NCBI GenBank assembly: GCA_020860805.1
Contig: JAJBTP010000370.1
Coordinates: 1-11,612 of the forward strand
Source: Tannerellaceae bacterium
GTDB lineage: Bacteria; Bacteroidota; Bacteroidia; Bacteroidales; Tannerellaceae
Length of the DNA: 11,612 nucleotides
Reading direction: 5' to 3'
Shown: positions 1 to 7,688 of the stretch, one piece after another
Numbering within the stretch: position 1 is the first letter of the stretch
How the letters are laid out: every line of letters starts with the position of its first letter
The notes under the pieces: model-generated
The model's database searches: none
Told to the model about the DNA's origin: nothing
The model's input: only the letters and a program-made list of their open reading frames with translations
Made by a program: the position numbers and the translations under genes

Positions 1-73
1 AACAAGAAAAAGATATTTGTTTAACATTTTCAATAAGAATTAGATATACATTTTGTAATAAGTCAATAACAGA

Positions 74-229
74 ATGGTATCAAAAATAAACAAAAGAATA
101 ATTCACTCAACAGAAACGAGTAATTCTCTTCATGAAAAGTCTGCACAAAAGTTTATTAGGCTTATCCGGAGAAATTACCTAAAGAGATTTTATCAGGGGA
201 ATAATCTTGCAAAAGGTAAGCACATATAA
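74..229 (+). CDS. Doubtful small basic ORF (51 aa), hypothetical
   Basis: An ATG at 74 opens a 51-codon frame ending at TAA 227-229. The peptide is rich in Lys and Arg (it contains the stretch FIRLIRRNYLKRFYQG) and has no signal peptide, membrane segment or family motif that I recognise. It sits just before the candidate glyA promoter, so it would need its own promoter; the nearest look-alike, GATATTTG near 12-19, matches the Bacteroidales -7 element only in part. The base composition is like the surrounding non-coding DNA. A chance ORF is the more likely explanation. Confidence 0.12.
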   Translation: MVSKINKRIIHSTETSNSLHEKSAQKFIRLIRRNYLKRFYQGNNLAKGKHI

Positions 230-239
230 AAAAATGTTG

Positions 240-247
240 TAAATTTG
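240..247 (+). promoter_or_regulatory. Candidate -7 promoter element of glyA
   Basis: TAAATTTG followed by C matches the Bacteroidales primary sigma -7 consensus TAnnTTTG exactly. No good -33 TTTG/TTG lies 19-21 bp upstream (the nearest TTG, at 207-209, is about 30 bp away), so the call rests on one box. Transcription would start near 254. Confidence 0.4.
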
Positions 248-369
248 CGACGATTCACATGTTTTTTGAAACAAACAGAATCCTGGCAATAACCAAATTT
301 AAAAGTATTGAAACAAGACCATACACACCAGGATGGCAGTTTCTTACTTACATTTAGAATTAATTTCGT

Positions 370-1650
370 ATGAAACGAGACGACATCATTTTTGACATTA
401 TCAAAAAAGAGCATCAACGTCAATTAAAAGGTATTGAATTGATTGCTTCTGAAAATTTCGTGAGCGACCAGGTAATGGAAGCCATGGGTAGTTGCTTAAC
501 CAATAAATATGCGGAAGGCTATCCGGGGAAACGTTATTATGGGGGATGCGAAGTGGTAGACCAAAGTGAAACGATTGCTATCGAACGTCTGAAAAAGATA
601 TTTGACGCGGAATGGGCAAATGTTCAGCCGCACTCAGGAGCACAGGCTAATGCGGCAGTATTTCTTGCAGTATTGAACCCTGGTGATAAATTCCTGGGAT
701 TAAACCTTTCCCATGGTGGACACCTTTCACACGGTTCACCGGTAAACAGTTCAGGTCTGTTATACCAGGCATTAGAATACAATGTAAAAGAAGATACAGG
801 CCGTGTTGACTATGACCAGATGGAAGAAGTAGCGCTAAGAGAGCGTCCGAAAATGATTATCGGCGGGGGTTCAGCCTATTCCCGTGAATGGGATTATAAA
901 CGGATGCGTGAAATCGCTGATAAGATTGGAGCTATCCTGATGATTGATATGGCTCATCCTGCCGGTTTGATTGCTTCCGGATTACTGGATAACCCATTGA
1001 AGTACGCGCATATTGTAACTTCCACCACCCACAAAACATTACGGGGTCCGCGTGGAGGTATTATTCTGTTAGGACAGGATTTCGATAATCCCTGGGGTAA
1101 AACAACTCCGAAAGGTGAAATCAAAAAAATGTCACAATTACTGGATTCTGCTGTATTCCCGGGAATCCAGGGGGGTCCGCTGGAACATGTAATTGCCGCT
1201 AAAGCCGCATCATTCGGGGAAGCCCTGGAGCCGGAATATAAAACGTACCAGAGCCAGGTGCAGAAAAATGCAGCAGCATTAGCACAGGCATTTATTGACA
1301 AAGGATATAAAATTATTTCCGGTGGTACCGATAACCATAGCATGTTAATTGACCTGCGTACGAAATTCCCTGAACTTACAGGTAAAGTAGCAGAAAAAGC
1401 ACTGGTTGCTGCAGATATTACTGTAAATAAAAACATGGTTCCGTTTGATAGCCGTTCAGCATTCCAGACTTCCGGTATCCGTGTGGGTACGCCTGCCATC
1501 ACTACCAGAGGAGCTAAAGAACCTCTCATGGCTGAGATTGTGGAACTGATGGATACTGTATTAGCTTCACCGGAAGATGAAAAAACAATTACAGCCGTAA
1601 GAGAAAAAGTAAACGCTATCATGAAAGAGTACCCGTTGTTTGCGTGGTAA
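370..1650 (+). CDS. glyA: Serine hydroxymethyltransferase (SHMT)
   Basis: Cytosolic PLP enzyme that interconverts serine plus tetrahydrofolate with glycine plus 5,10-methylene-tetrahydrofolate, the main source of one-carbon units for purines, thymidylate and methionine. The 426-residue length is normal for a bacterial SHMT and the protein is intact. Visible family features: the N-terminal block IELIASENFVS (from about residue 18), the YAEGYPGKRYYGG block, Asp193 and His196 in the LMIDMAHPAG segment (Asp193 should contact the PLP ring nitrogen), and Lys222 in STTHKTLRGPRGG, the Schiff-base lysine. The start at 370 gives the usual SHMT N-terminus (MKRDD...). No clear Shine-Dalgarno sequence precedes it, as is common in Bacteroidetes. 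It is probably a single-gene unit, with the TAAATTTG element upstream and a strong hairpin directly after the stop, and it is functionally unrelated to the glycosidases downstream. Confidence 0.97.
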   Translation: MKRDDIIFDIIKKEHQRQLKGIELIASENFVSDQVMEAMGSCLTNKYAEGYPGKRYYGGCEVVDQSETIAIERLKKIFDAEWANVQPHSGAQANAAVFLAVLNPGDKFLGLNLSHGGHLSHGSPVNSSGLLYQALEYNVKEDTGRVDYDQMEEVALRERPKMIIGGGSAYSREWDYKRMREIADKIGAILMIDMAHPAGLIASGLLDNPLKYAHIVTSTTHKTLRGPRGGIILLGQDFDNPWGKTTPKGEIKKMSQLLDSAVFPGIQGGPLEHVIAAKAASFGEALEPEYKTYQSQVQKNAAALAQAFIDKGYKIISGGTDNHSMLIDLRTKFPELTGKVAEKALVAADITVNKNMVPFDSRSAFQTSGIRVGTPAITTRGAKEPLMAEIVELMDTVLASPEDEKTITAVREKVNAIMKEYPLFAW

Positions 1651-1661
1651 TCTCATAACAT

Positions 1662-1714
1662 AAAAAGTGAAAAACAGAGGAAAATTAGCTTTTTCCTTTT
1701 GTTTTTCACTTTTT
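1662..1714 (+). terminator. Intrinsic terminator after glyA
   Basis: The left arm 1662-1684 and right arm 1690-1714 are nearly perfect reverse complements (AAAAAGTGAAAAACA pairs fully, then a small G/AA bulge, then AGGAAAA), with a 5-nt loop TTAGC. The stem is long and AT-rich and the right arm is itself T-rich. It begins 11 nt after the glyA stop codon, so it most likely ends the glyA transcript. Confidence 0.8.
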
Positions 1715-1729
1715 ACTTTTTTATCTTTA
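1698..1729 (+). promoter_or_regulatory. Candidate promoter of the GH20 gene, overlapping the glyA terminator
   Basis: TTTG at 1698-1701 and TATCTTTA at 1722-1729 are separated by exactly 20 bp, which fits the Bacteroidales -33 TTTG / -7 TAnnTTTG pattern except for a final A in place of G. Transcription would begin near 1736, giving a leader of about 35 nt before the ATG at 1773. The -33 box lies inside the right arm of the glyA terminator. Confidence 0.55.
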
Positions 1730-1772
1730 CATACATTTTCTAAACAACATACAAATTTTAAATAGTTTCATC

Positions 1773-4115
1773 ATGAAAAACATGTTTTTTCTAAGCGCTT
1801 TCGTAGCTCTGTTACTCTGCTTTGGTTGCGCTGAATCCAACCTGGAGACGAAAAGTTACAACCAGGGGGTTAACATCATTCCTAAACCTAATATGCTGGT
1901 TCAAAACCAGGGTGAGTTTAAACTATCTAACAAAACAACACTGTATGCCGACAGTCCGGAAGCAAAAACCATTGCGGAATTTTTTGCTGCTAAACTGCGT
2001 ACATCTACCGGGTATGCCATCTCTGTTAATGATGGTAACAACAGTAAAGGCATCAACCTTTCTATCAATCCGGGACTGGACACAAACGAAGAAGGTTATA
2101 CGCTGGACGTAACTTCTGATGCAGTCCACATTCAGGGCAAAACGGCTCAGGGTATATTTTATGCTATGCAGAGTTTTATGCAACTGTTACCTGCCGAAGT
2201 TGAATCACCGGTTCAGGTAAACGGAATTGCATGGACTGCACCGGCTGTAACTATTAAAGACGAACCCCGTTTTGGGTATCGTGGAATGGAGTTAGACCCC
2301 TGCCGTCATTTCATGCCGCTGGAAAACGTATTGAAATGCCTGGATGTAATGGCTATGTTCAAATTAAACCGGATGCACTGGCACTTAACCGACGACCAGG
2401 GATGGCGTATTGAAATCAAAAAATATCCCAAACTTACAGAAGTCGGATCCAAACGAATGGAAGGTGAAGGCTATGAATACGGTGGCTATTATACACAGGA
2501 AGAAATAAAACAGGTTGTGCAATATGCTGCTGACCGTTTCATCACTGTAATTCCTGAAATTGAAATACCGGGACATGAAATGGCCGCTATTGCTGCCTAT
2601 CCGGAACTATCCTGCCAGGGATTACCGGGAACACCACGGATTATCTGGGGTGTGGAAGATATCGTATTATGTGCTGGTAAAGAGGAGGTATTTGATTTTT
2701 TTGAAGATGTTTTCGTTGAGGTTTTAGACCTGTTCCCCAGTGAATATATCCATATCGGTGGTGACGAATGTCCGAAAGATAGCTGGAAAGTATGTCCATT
2801 ATGCCAGAAACGTATCCGTGAACTGGGTATCAAAAGAGACAAAGAACATTCTGCTGAAGAATACCTGCAAAGCTATTTTGTTCAGCGCGTAGAAAAAATG
2901 TTAGCCAAATACGGCCGTAAAATTATCGGTTGGGATGAAATCCTGGAAGGAGGTCTTGCTCCGACTGCAACCGTAATGTCATGGCGTGGTGAAGAAGGCG
3001 GTATCGCAGCTGCATACATGGGGCACGATGTTATCATGACACCTGCCAGCCATATGTACATTGACCATTTCCAGGGTGACCCTAAAATTGAACCGGTTTC
3101 TATCGGTGGATATCTCACACTGGAAAAAGTGTATAGTTACAATCCTACACCTGATACCTTAGTAAAAGCAGGAAAAGAACACCATATTTTAGGTGCACAA
3201 TGCAACACCTGGTCTGAATATATGTACACAGAAGATATCAGAGACTACCGGATTTTCCCCCGCTCTATTGCGTTGGCTGAATTGAACTGGACACAGTTGG
3301 AGAATAAAGACTACAAAGATTTTGAACGTAGAATTAATAATGCATATGTACGTCTGGATGCCTACGATATCAATTATCATATTCCTCAACCGGAACAACC
3401 TAACGGTTCATCTAATTTTGTAGCATTTACAGATAAAGTATCGATTCCTTTCAAGACCACTCGTCCTGTTAAAGTTGTTTACACCTTAGATGGTAGTGAA
3501 CCTACTCCTGCTTCAACAGTCTATACAGAGCCTATTGAATTCACAGAATCAGGAACAATCAAAATACGTTCGATTCTACCTTCAGGTAAAATGAGTCCTG
3601 TTCGTACAATTACAGTAGAAAAACAAGCACTCGCTCCGGCAAAAGAAGTAGCTAAAAAATCCAAAGGACTGAAAATGGATTACACCTACGGATATTACCT
3701 GCGTACAGCTGATATTCCAACGGATGCTGTCTGGAAAACAATTACAATCCCTCAGCTACGTAACCTGACAAGTGTTGAAAAAACAACTGAAGGTATGCGT
3801 GGGGTTAAACAATATTCGGCTATCGCTACCGGATACATTGATATTCCGGAAGATGGTGTCTATTTCTTCTCTTCAGAAAATGAAGAAGTCTGGATTGATG
3901 GAAAACTACTGATTGATAATAGTGGAGAAGTAAAACGATTCTCCCGTAAAGATTCTTCAGTAGCTTTAGCTAAAGGACTACATGAAATCAAAGTCGTATT
4001 CCTGGGTCATATCATAGGAGGATGGCCGTCAAGCTGGAATAACGGAGGTATCCTAATCAGGAAAGCAGAAAACGAAAAGTTTACCTCTGTCACAGGAGAT
4101 ATGTTATTCAATTAA
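1773..4115 (+). CDS. Secreted beta-N-acetylhexosaminidase, GH20, with PA14-like C-terminal domain
   Basis: Exo-acting retaining glycosidase that removes terminal beta-linked GlcNAc or GalNAc by substrate-assisted catalysis. Domains along the 780 residues: a signal peptide with hydrophobic core FFLSAFVALLLCFG and a likely lipidated Cys19 (CFG|C, a relaxed Bacteroidetes lipobox); a GH20b-type N-terminal domain at about 32-155; the GH20 TIM barrel at about 166-510 with WHLTDDQGWRIEIKKYP, PEIEIPGHE and the catalytic pair Asp331-Glu332 in HIGGDECPKDSW; a chitobiase C-terminal-like beta-sandwich at about 542-616 (YTLDGSEPTP); and a PA14-like domain at about 633-775 (EEVWIDGKLLIDNSGE), which often binds carbohydrate. 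Cell-surface or periplasmic placement is inferred from the lipobox; the residues after Cys19 (AESNLE) are only weakly acidic, so surface export is uncertain. It has its own promoter and terminator, so it need not be in an operon with the GH2 gene 111 bp downstream. No damaged motif was seen. Exact substrate is not readable from sequence. Confidence 0.94.
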   Translation: MKNMFFLSAFVALLLCFGCAESNLETKSYNQGVNIIPKPNMLVQNQGEFKLSNKTTLYADSPEAKTIAEFFAAKLRTSTGYAISVNDGNNSKGINLSINPGLDTNEEGYTLDVTSDAVHIQGKTAQGIFYAMQSFMQLLPAEVESPVQVNGIAWTAPAVTIKDEPRFGYRGMELDPCRHFMPLENVLKCLDVMAMFKLNRMHWHLTDDQGWRIEIKKYPKLTEVGSKRMEGEGYEYGGYYTQEEIKQVVQYAADRFITVIPEIEIPGHEMAAIAAYPELSCQGLPGTPRIIWGVEDIVLCAGKEEVFDFFEDVFVEVLDLFPSEYIHIGGDECPKDSWKVCPLCQKRIRELGIKRDKEHSAEEYLQSYFVQRVEKMLAKYGRKIIGWDEILEGGLAPTATVMSWRGEEGGIAAAYMGHDVIMTPASHMYIDHFQGDPKIEPVSIGGYLTLEKVYSYNPTPDTLVKAGKEHHILGAQCNTWSEYMYTEDIRDYRIFPRSIALAELNWTQLENKDYKDFERRINNAYVRLDAYDINYHIPQPEQPNGSSNFVAFTDKVSIPFKTTRPVKVVYTLDGSEPTPASTVYTEPIEFTESGTIKIRSILPSGKMSPVRTITVEKQALAPAKEVAKKSKGLKMDYTYGYYLRTADIPTDAVWKTITIPQLRNLTSVEKTTEGMRGVKQYSAIATGYIDIPEDGVYFFSSENEEVWIDGKLLIDNSGEVKRFSRKDSSVALAKGLHEIKVVFLGHIIGGWPSSWNNGGILIRKAENEKFTSVTGDMLFN

Positions 4116-4127
4116 TCAACCAATAAT

Positions 4128-4166
4128 CAAGGCCGGAAGCTATAACAACTTCCGGTCTTGTTTTTT
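4128..4166 (+). terminator. Intrinsic terminator after the GH20 gene
   Basis: CAAGGCCGGAAG (4128-4139) pairs with CTTCCGGTCTTG (4149-4160) over 12 bp with one G-U wobble in the plus-strand RNA. The loop is 9 nt and a run of six T follows at 4161-4166. It starts 12 nt after the GH20 stop codon. It suggests that GH20 and GH2 are separate transcription units or only partly coupled. Confidence 0.88.
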
Positions 4167-4226
4167 ACAGATAAGTCACTCAATTATTTACAATAGTTAC
4201 ACCTTCTATTTTTTAAATACAACACC

Positions 4227-7200
4227 ATGAAAAAAATATTTACCTGTATTTGCCTATTAATGAAACTGGATGTAAATGCCCAAAAGGAAGAATGGCTGAA
4301 TACTGAATTAAATGCGATTAACCGTGCCCCTGCCAGAGCCTCCTTTTTTGCTTATCCTGATGAACAATCTGCCTTAGAGAATATACGTGAAAAAGCACCC
4401 AATTTTATGAGTCTGAACGGACGCTGGAAATTCAATTGGGTCAATAACCAAACCGACCGACCGGTCAATTTCTATAAAGAAGAATTTGATGATAAACACT
4501 GGGTAGACTTTCCCGTTCCCGGTATGTGGGAATTGAATGGCTACGGCGACCCCGTTTATAAAAATGTCGGATTTGCCTGGGCTAACCAATTTACTCCTAA
4601 TCCTCCTTTTGTTGAAACCAAAAATAATCATGTAGGCTCTTACCGTAAAACTATTGAAATACCGGCAGATTGGCGTGGGCAACAGGTTTTCCTGAATATA
4701 GGTTCCGCAACATCCAATCTGTATGTATGGGTAAACGGCAAATTCGTAGGCTATAGTGAAGATAGCAAAATGGCTGCCGAATTTGAAATCACCCGCTATT
4801 TACGTCCCGGAAAGAATCTGATTGCAATGCAGGTATGCCGCTGGTGTGACGGTAGCTATCTGGAAGACCAGGATTTCTGGAGACTCTCAGGTATAGGGAG
4901 AGATGTATACATATATGCCCGTAACCCATTACATCTACAGGATATATTCATCACGCCGGACCTGGATAGTGAATATAAAAACGGTTCCCTAAGTATTGAA
5001 GGTAAACTAACCCGGAATGGTGGTACCGTAGAAGTCACATTAAAAGACCCGGATAACCAGACAATTGCTACTCAGCAGATAAAAGCAGGGAACCAGGGGA
5101 GTATAAAAACCCGGATGGAGATTGAAAACCCCTTAAAATGGTCTGCCGAATCACCCAATCTGTATAAGCTCCTTATAACGGTAAAAGAAAACAATGGTAA
5201 AGTAGTTGAAGCAACCACCCAATCCATAGGATTCCGTAAAATCGAACTAAAAAAAGACAAAGGACAAATCTGGGTAAACGGACAACCCGTCTTATTTAAA
5301 GGAGTCAACCGCCATGAGATGGACCCGTTAACAGGATATGTCGTAACCCGTGAACGTATGATTGAGGATATACGTATCATGAAAGAAAACAATATAAATG
5401 CAGTACGTACCTGTCATTATCCGGATGACCCGTTATGGTATGAACTCTGTGACCTGTATGGTTTGTATGTTGTTTGCGAAGCGAATGTTGAATCACACGG
5501 TATGGGATATGGAGATAAAACACTGGCAAAAGACCCTCGTTATGCGAAAGCTCATCTGGAAAGAAACCAGCGTATGGTGGAAGCATTCAAAAACCACCCT
5601 TCCATTATCTTCTGGTCACTGGGTAACGAAGCCGGAGACGGGCCCAATTTTGTAGCCTGTTACGAATGGATAAAAAAACGGGATACCAGCCGTCCGGTTC
5701 AATATGAGCAGGCAGGACAAAAGTCACATACCGATGTAGTTTGCCCGATGTACAGAGATCTGGAATGGATGAAAAAGTATGTAACAGAAAAGAAACAGGA
5801 ACGCCCTCTTATCCAGTGTGAGTATGCACATGCCATGGGTAATTCGATGGGTGGATTCAAAGAATACTGGGATTTAATCCGTGAATATCCCGAAATGCAG
5901 GGTGGCTTTATCTGGGATTATGTAGACCAGGGACTCCGTGATTATGCGACAGATGGAAAAATCATCTACCGGTATGGGGGTGACTACAACTTATGGGATG
6001 GTTCTGATAATAATTTTAATATCAACGGGCTAATCGGTCCGGACCGGATTATTAACCCACACATGCTGGAAGTCCGTAAATTCTATCAATCCATCTGGAC
6101 TACCTCTGTCAATATAGAAAAAGGAGAAGTAAAAGTATACAATGAAAATTTCTTTAACTGCCTGAAAAATTATTACATGGAATGGCAGATAACAGCCGAT
6201 GGAGAAGCTATCCTGCAGGGTATTGTGTATGACCTGAAAGTAAAACCTCAGGAAAAGGCAATTATACAACTGGATTATGACAGGAATACGCTACCGGAAG
6301 GCAAAGAATTATTACTTACCACTTCCTATAAACTAAAAAAAGGAGAGCAACTGCTTCCGGCTGGCTACGTAATAGCTCAGGACCAACTGACTATCGCCCC
6401 GTATAACCAGTACAGTGCATCCATCGAAGAGACCAAACCGGTAGATATCTATGAAGATTTAGTGCATGTAGTAATTTCCGGCGAAGAAGTCAAAATCTCT
6501 TTTGATAAACGGGATGGCTGGATAAAAGAACTTTCTATGAACGGACTTTCTATGCTGGAATATGGGTATGCATTAAAGCCTAATTTCTGGCGGGCTCCTA
6601 CCGATAACGATATGGGTGCTAATTTTCAGCAATTATTTGTTGCATGGAAAAATCCGGAACTGAAAATGAAAGATTTCTCTGTAGAAAGAAAAGGAAACAA
6701 TGCATTCATTCAGGTACACTATGACTTACCGGAACTATATGCCCGGTTACGAATGGAATACGAAATTAATTATGCCGGAGAAATCAGAATCAAAGAAGAT
6801 TTGCAGGTAGATAAGACAAAAGAAAAGATGCCTCATATGTTCCGCTACGGTATGCAACTGGTTATGCCCGGATTATTTGACAGAATCGAATTTTATGGAC
6901 GTGGACCATCAGAGAATTATATTGACCGGCATATTAGTCAACCTGTCGGACTTTACAAACAGTTGGTAAAAGACCAGTATTATAATTATGTACGTCCGCA
7001 GGAATCCGGTTCAAAATCAGACCTGCGTATATGGAAAGTAACAGATATCGACGGACGGGGTTTAGCATTCCGTTCGGATAAACCGTTCTCAGCTTCAGCT
7101 CTCAATTATCTACAGGATGATTTAGACGATGGATGGGAAAAACAACAACGGCACTCCGGAGAAGTAAAAGAACGTGACTTCACAGTCGTATGCTTTGACC

Positions 7201-7319
7201 TGAAACAAATGGGCTTAGGCGGCATAAACAGCTGGGGTACATGGCCACTGGAACAATACCGTATTCCATACGATAATTATACATTCAACATCGTAATACA
7301 ACCCATACGGAAAAAATAA
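4227..7319 (+). CDS. Beta-galactosidase, GH2, LacZ-type five-domain enzyme, exported
   Basis: Retaining exo-glycosidase expected to release beta-linked galactose. At 1030 residues it has full LacZ length and order: sugar-binding jelly-roll (about 40-230), Ig-like domain (about 232-340), TIM barrel (about 342-630, opening with KGVNRHEMDPLTGYV), a second Ig-like domain, and the C-terminal Bgal small-chain domain (about 750-1025, with RGPSENYIDR and SWGTWPLEQYRIPYDNY). The acid/base is Glu468 in WSLGNEAGDG and the nucleophile Glu532 in IQCEYAHAMGNS; the metal-site segment ANVESHGMGYG is present. The N-terminus is a short signal peptide with likely cleavage VNA|Q after residue 18, suggesting a periplasmic enzyme. 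Its hydrophobic core is unusually broken by Lys13 and Asp15. The start at 4227 is chosen because it gives this signal peptide. I could not find a convincing promoter in the 60 bp after the upstream terminator. Beta-galactosidase is the best call from the complete LacZ architecture; activity on another beta-linked sugar is possible. Confidence 0.93.
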   Translation: MKKIFTCICLLMKLDVNAQKEEWLNTELNAINRAPARASFFAYPDEQSALENIREKAPNFMSLNGRWKFNWVNNQTDRPVNFYKEEFDDKHWVDFPVPGMWELNGYGDPVYKNVGFAWANQFTPNPPFVETKNNHVGSYRKTIEIPADWRGQQVFLNIGSATSNLYVWVNGKFVGYSEDSKMAAEFEITRYLRPGKNLIAMQVCRWCDGSYLEDQDFWRLSGIGRDVYIYARNPLHLQDIFITPDLDSEYKNGSLSIEGKLTRNGGTVEVTLKDPDNQTIATQQIKAGNQGSIKTRMEIENPLKWSAESPNLYKLLITVKENNGKVVEATTQSIGFRKIELKKDKGQIWVNGQPVLFKGVNRHEMDPLTGYVVTRERMIEDIRIMKENNINAVRTCHYPDDPLWYELCDLYGLYVVCEANVESHGMGYGDKTLAKDPRYAKAHLERNQRMVEAFKNHPSIIFWSLGNEAGDGPNFVACYEWIKKRDTSRPVQYEQAGQKSHTDVVCPMYRDLEWMKKYVTEKKQERPLIQCEYAHAMGNSMGGFKEYWDLIREYPEMQGGFIWDYVDQGLRDYATDGKIIYRYGGDYNLWDGSDNNFNINGLIGPDRIINPHMLEVRKFYQSIWTTSVNIEKGEVKVYNENFFNCLKNYYMEWQITADGEAILQGIVYDLKVKPQEKAIIQLDYDRNTLPEGKELLLTTSYKLKKGEQLLPAGYVIAQDQLTIAPYNQYSASIEETKPVDIYEDLVHVVISGEEVKISFDKRDGWIKELSMNGLSMLEYGYALKPNFWRAPTDNDMGANFQQLFVAWKNPELKMKDFSVERKGNNAFIQVHYDLPELYARLRMEYEINYAGEIRIKEDLQVDKTKEKMPHMFRYGMQLVMPGLFDRIEFYGRGPSENYIDRHISQPVGLYKQLVKDQYYNYVRPQESGSKSDLRIWKVTDIDGRGLAFRSDKPFSASALNYLQDDLDDGWEKQQRHSGEVKERDFTVVCFDLKQMGLGGINSWGTWPLEQYRIPYDNYTFNIVIQPIRKK

Positions 7320-7379
7320 TCCATAAAAAGAAACAAGCTATGTCAAAAATTCAATTGCACTTTTATAAATTGTAAGGAA

Positions 7380-7454
7380 TGACCCAGATAGGGTCAAAAA
7401 ATGACTAACCACGGGTTTCACCCGCGGTTAGTCACATTCAAGTCCTCCGGACTT
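7380..7454. repeat. Cluster of three inverted repeats (REP-like)
   Basis: Three stems follow each other. TGACCC (7380-7385) pairs with GGGTCA (7391-7396) around a 5-nt loop. TGACTAACCACGGGT (7402-7416) pairs with ACCCGCGGTTAGTCA (7420-7434) around a 3-nt loop with one mismatch. AAGTCC (7440-7445) pairs with GGACTT (7449-7454) around a 3-nt loop. The compact layout of GC-rich stems between convergent genes resembles the dispersed palindromic elements seen in Bacteroidales intergenic regions, but I see only one copy in this window, so the repeat status is inferred. Confidence 0.5.
7396..7434 (-). terminator. Probable terminator for leftward (HTCS) transcription
   Basis: Read on the minus strand, the central hairpin 7434-7402 (15 pairs, GC-rich, 3-nt loop) is followed directly by six T (plus-strand A run 7396-7401). 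The one imperfect pair is a stable G-U wobble in minus-strand RNA but an A-C mismatch in plus-strand RNA, which favours a leftward role. It lies about 255 bp past the HTCS stop, so the transcript would run antisense through the gene remnant at 7505-7666. Confidence 0.6.
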
Positions 7455-7504
7455 ATTGGATTACAAACGATAGTTTCATATAACTGTGTTTTATTTTTAA
7501 CATA

Positions 7505-7666
7505 GACTTGTTATCTTACGGGCTTTATCCTGATATGAAGGTTGAGAAAGATGAATCCCGGTTTATACACCGGGCACATGTTCCCTGGTACATTGAGGTG
7601 GATGAAAATGGAAATGTAGTGAACTCCGATGTCTATCCTCCCTCCCGGAGAATGGAAAAAGATTAA
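7505..7666 (+). pseudogene. 3' remnant of an unidentified gene (C-terminal about 53 codons)
   Basis: The plus-strand frame is open from 7484 (after TAA 7481-7483) to TAA 7664-7666 and reads like real protein: SYGLYPDMKVEKDESRF, then HVPWYIEVDENGNVVNSD, then VYPPSRRMEKD. There is no start codon until an ATG at 7535, which would give a 43-residue peptide beginning in mid-domain, and no promoter is visible. The balanced amino-acid mix and the codon choice resemble the neighbouring genes rather than the AT-rich spacer. The 5' part is missing and the sequence just upstream (7455-7504) is not coding, so this is probably what a deletion left of the C-terminus of a larger protein. I do not recognise the family. 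A genuine 43-aa gene is a less likely alternative. Confidence 0.45.
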
Positions 7667-7688
7667 AATAAATACCTTGTAGGAATAA

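Larger units (their letters stand above)
1..369. other. Leader / intergenic region upstream of glyA
   Basis: AT-rich stretch with no recognisable gene, RNA gene or repeat. It holds only a candidate -7 promoter element at 240-247 and a doubtful 51-codon ORF at 74-229, both listed separately. The distance from the candidate start point (about 254) to the glyA start codon would leave a leader of roughly 115 nt. I see no riboswitch fold I can name in it. Confidence 0.5.
7320..7688. other. Intergenic region between the convergent GH2 and HTCS genes
   Basis: This 369-bp gap has no complete gene. From left to right it holds about 60 bp of featureless AT-rich DNA, a cluster of three hairpins (7380-7454), and an open plus-strand stretch that ends at TAA 7664-7666 and looks like the 3' end of a lost gene (7505-7666). 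The HTCS stop codon follows at 7689-7691 on the opposite strand. Confidence 0.6.

Noticed and set aside
193..423. A 76-codon minus-strand frame crossing the glyA start
   Set aside because: It overlaps the glyA promoter and first codons, is rich in Phe and Cys without any motif, and has no promoter signal.
954..1622. A 222-codon open frame antisense to glyA
   Set aside because: It lies entirely inside the intact glyA gene in mirror register, its translation has no domain pattern, and glyA is certain. It is a shadow of codon bias.
4207..4214. TATTTTTT as a -7 promoter element for the GH2 gene
   Set aside because: It lacks the final G and no TTTG/TTG lies about 20 bp upstream. Poly-T in an AT-rich spacer explains it.
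5398..5655. An 85-codon plus-strand frame inside the GH2 gene
   Set aside because: It is a shifted frame of the catalytic barrel, which is intact in the main frame with both catalytic glutamates.
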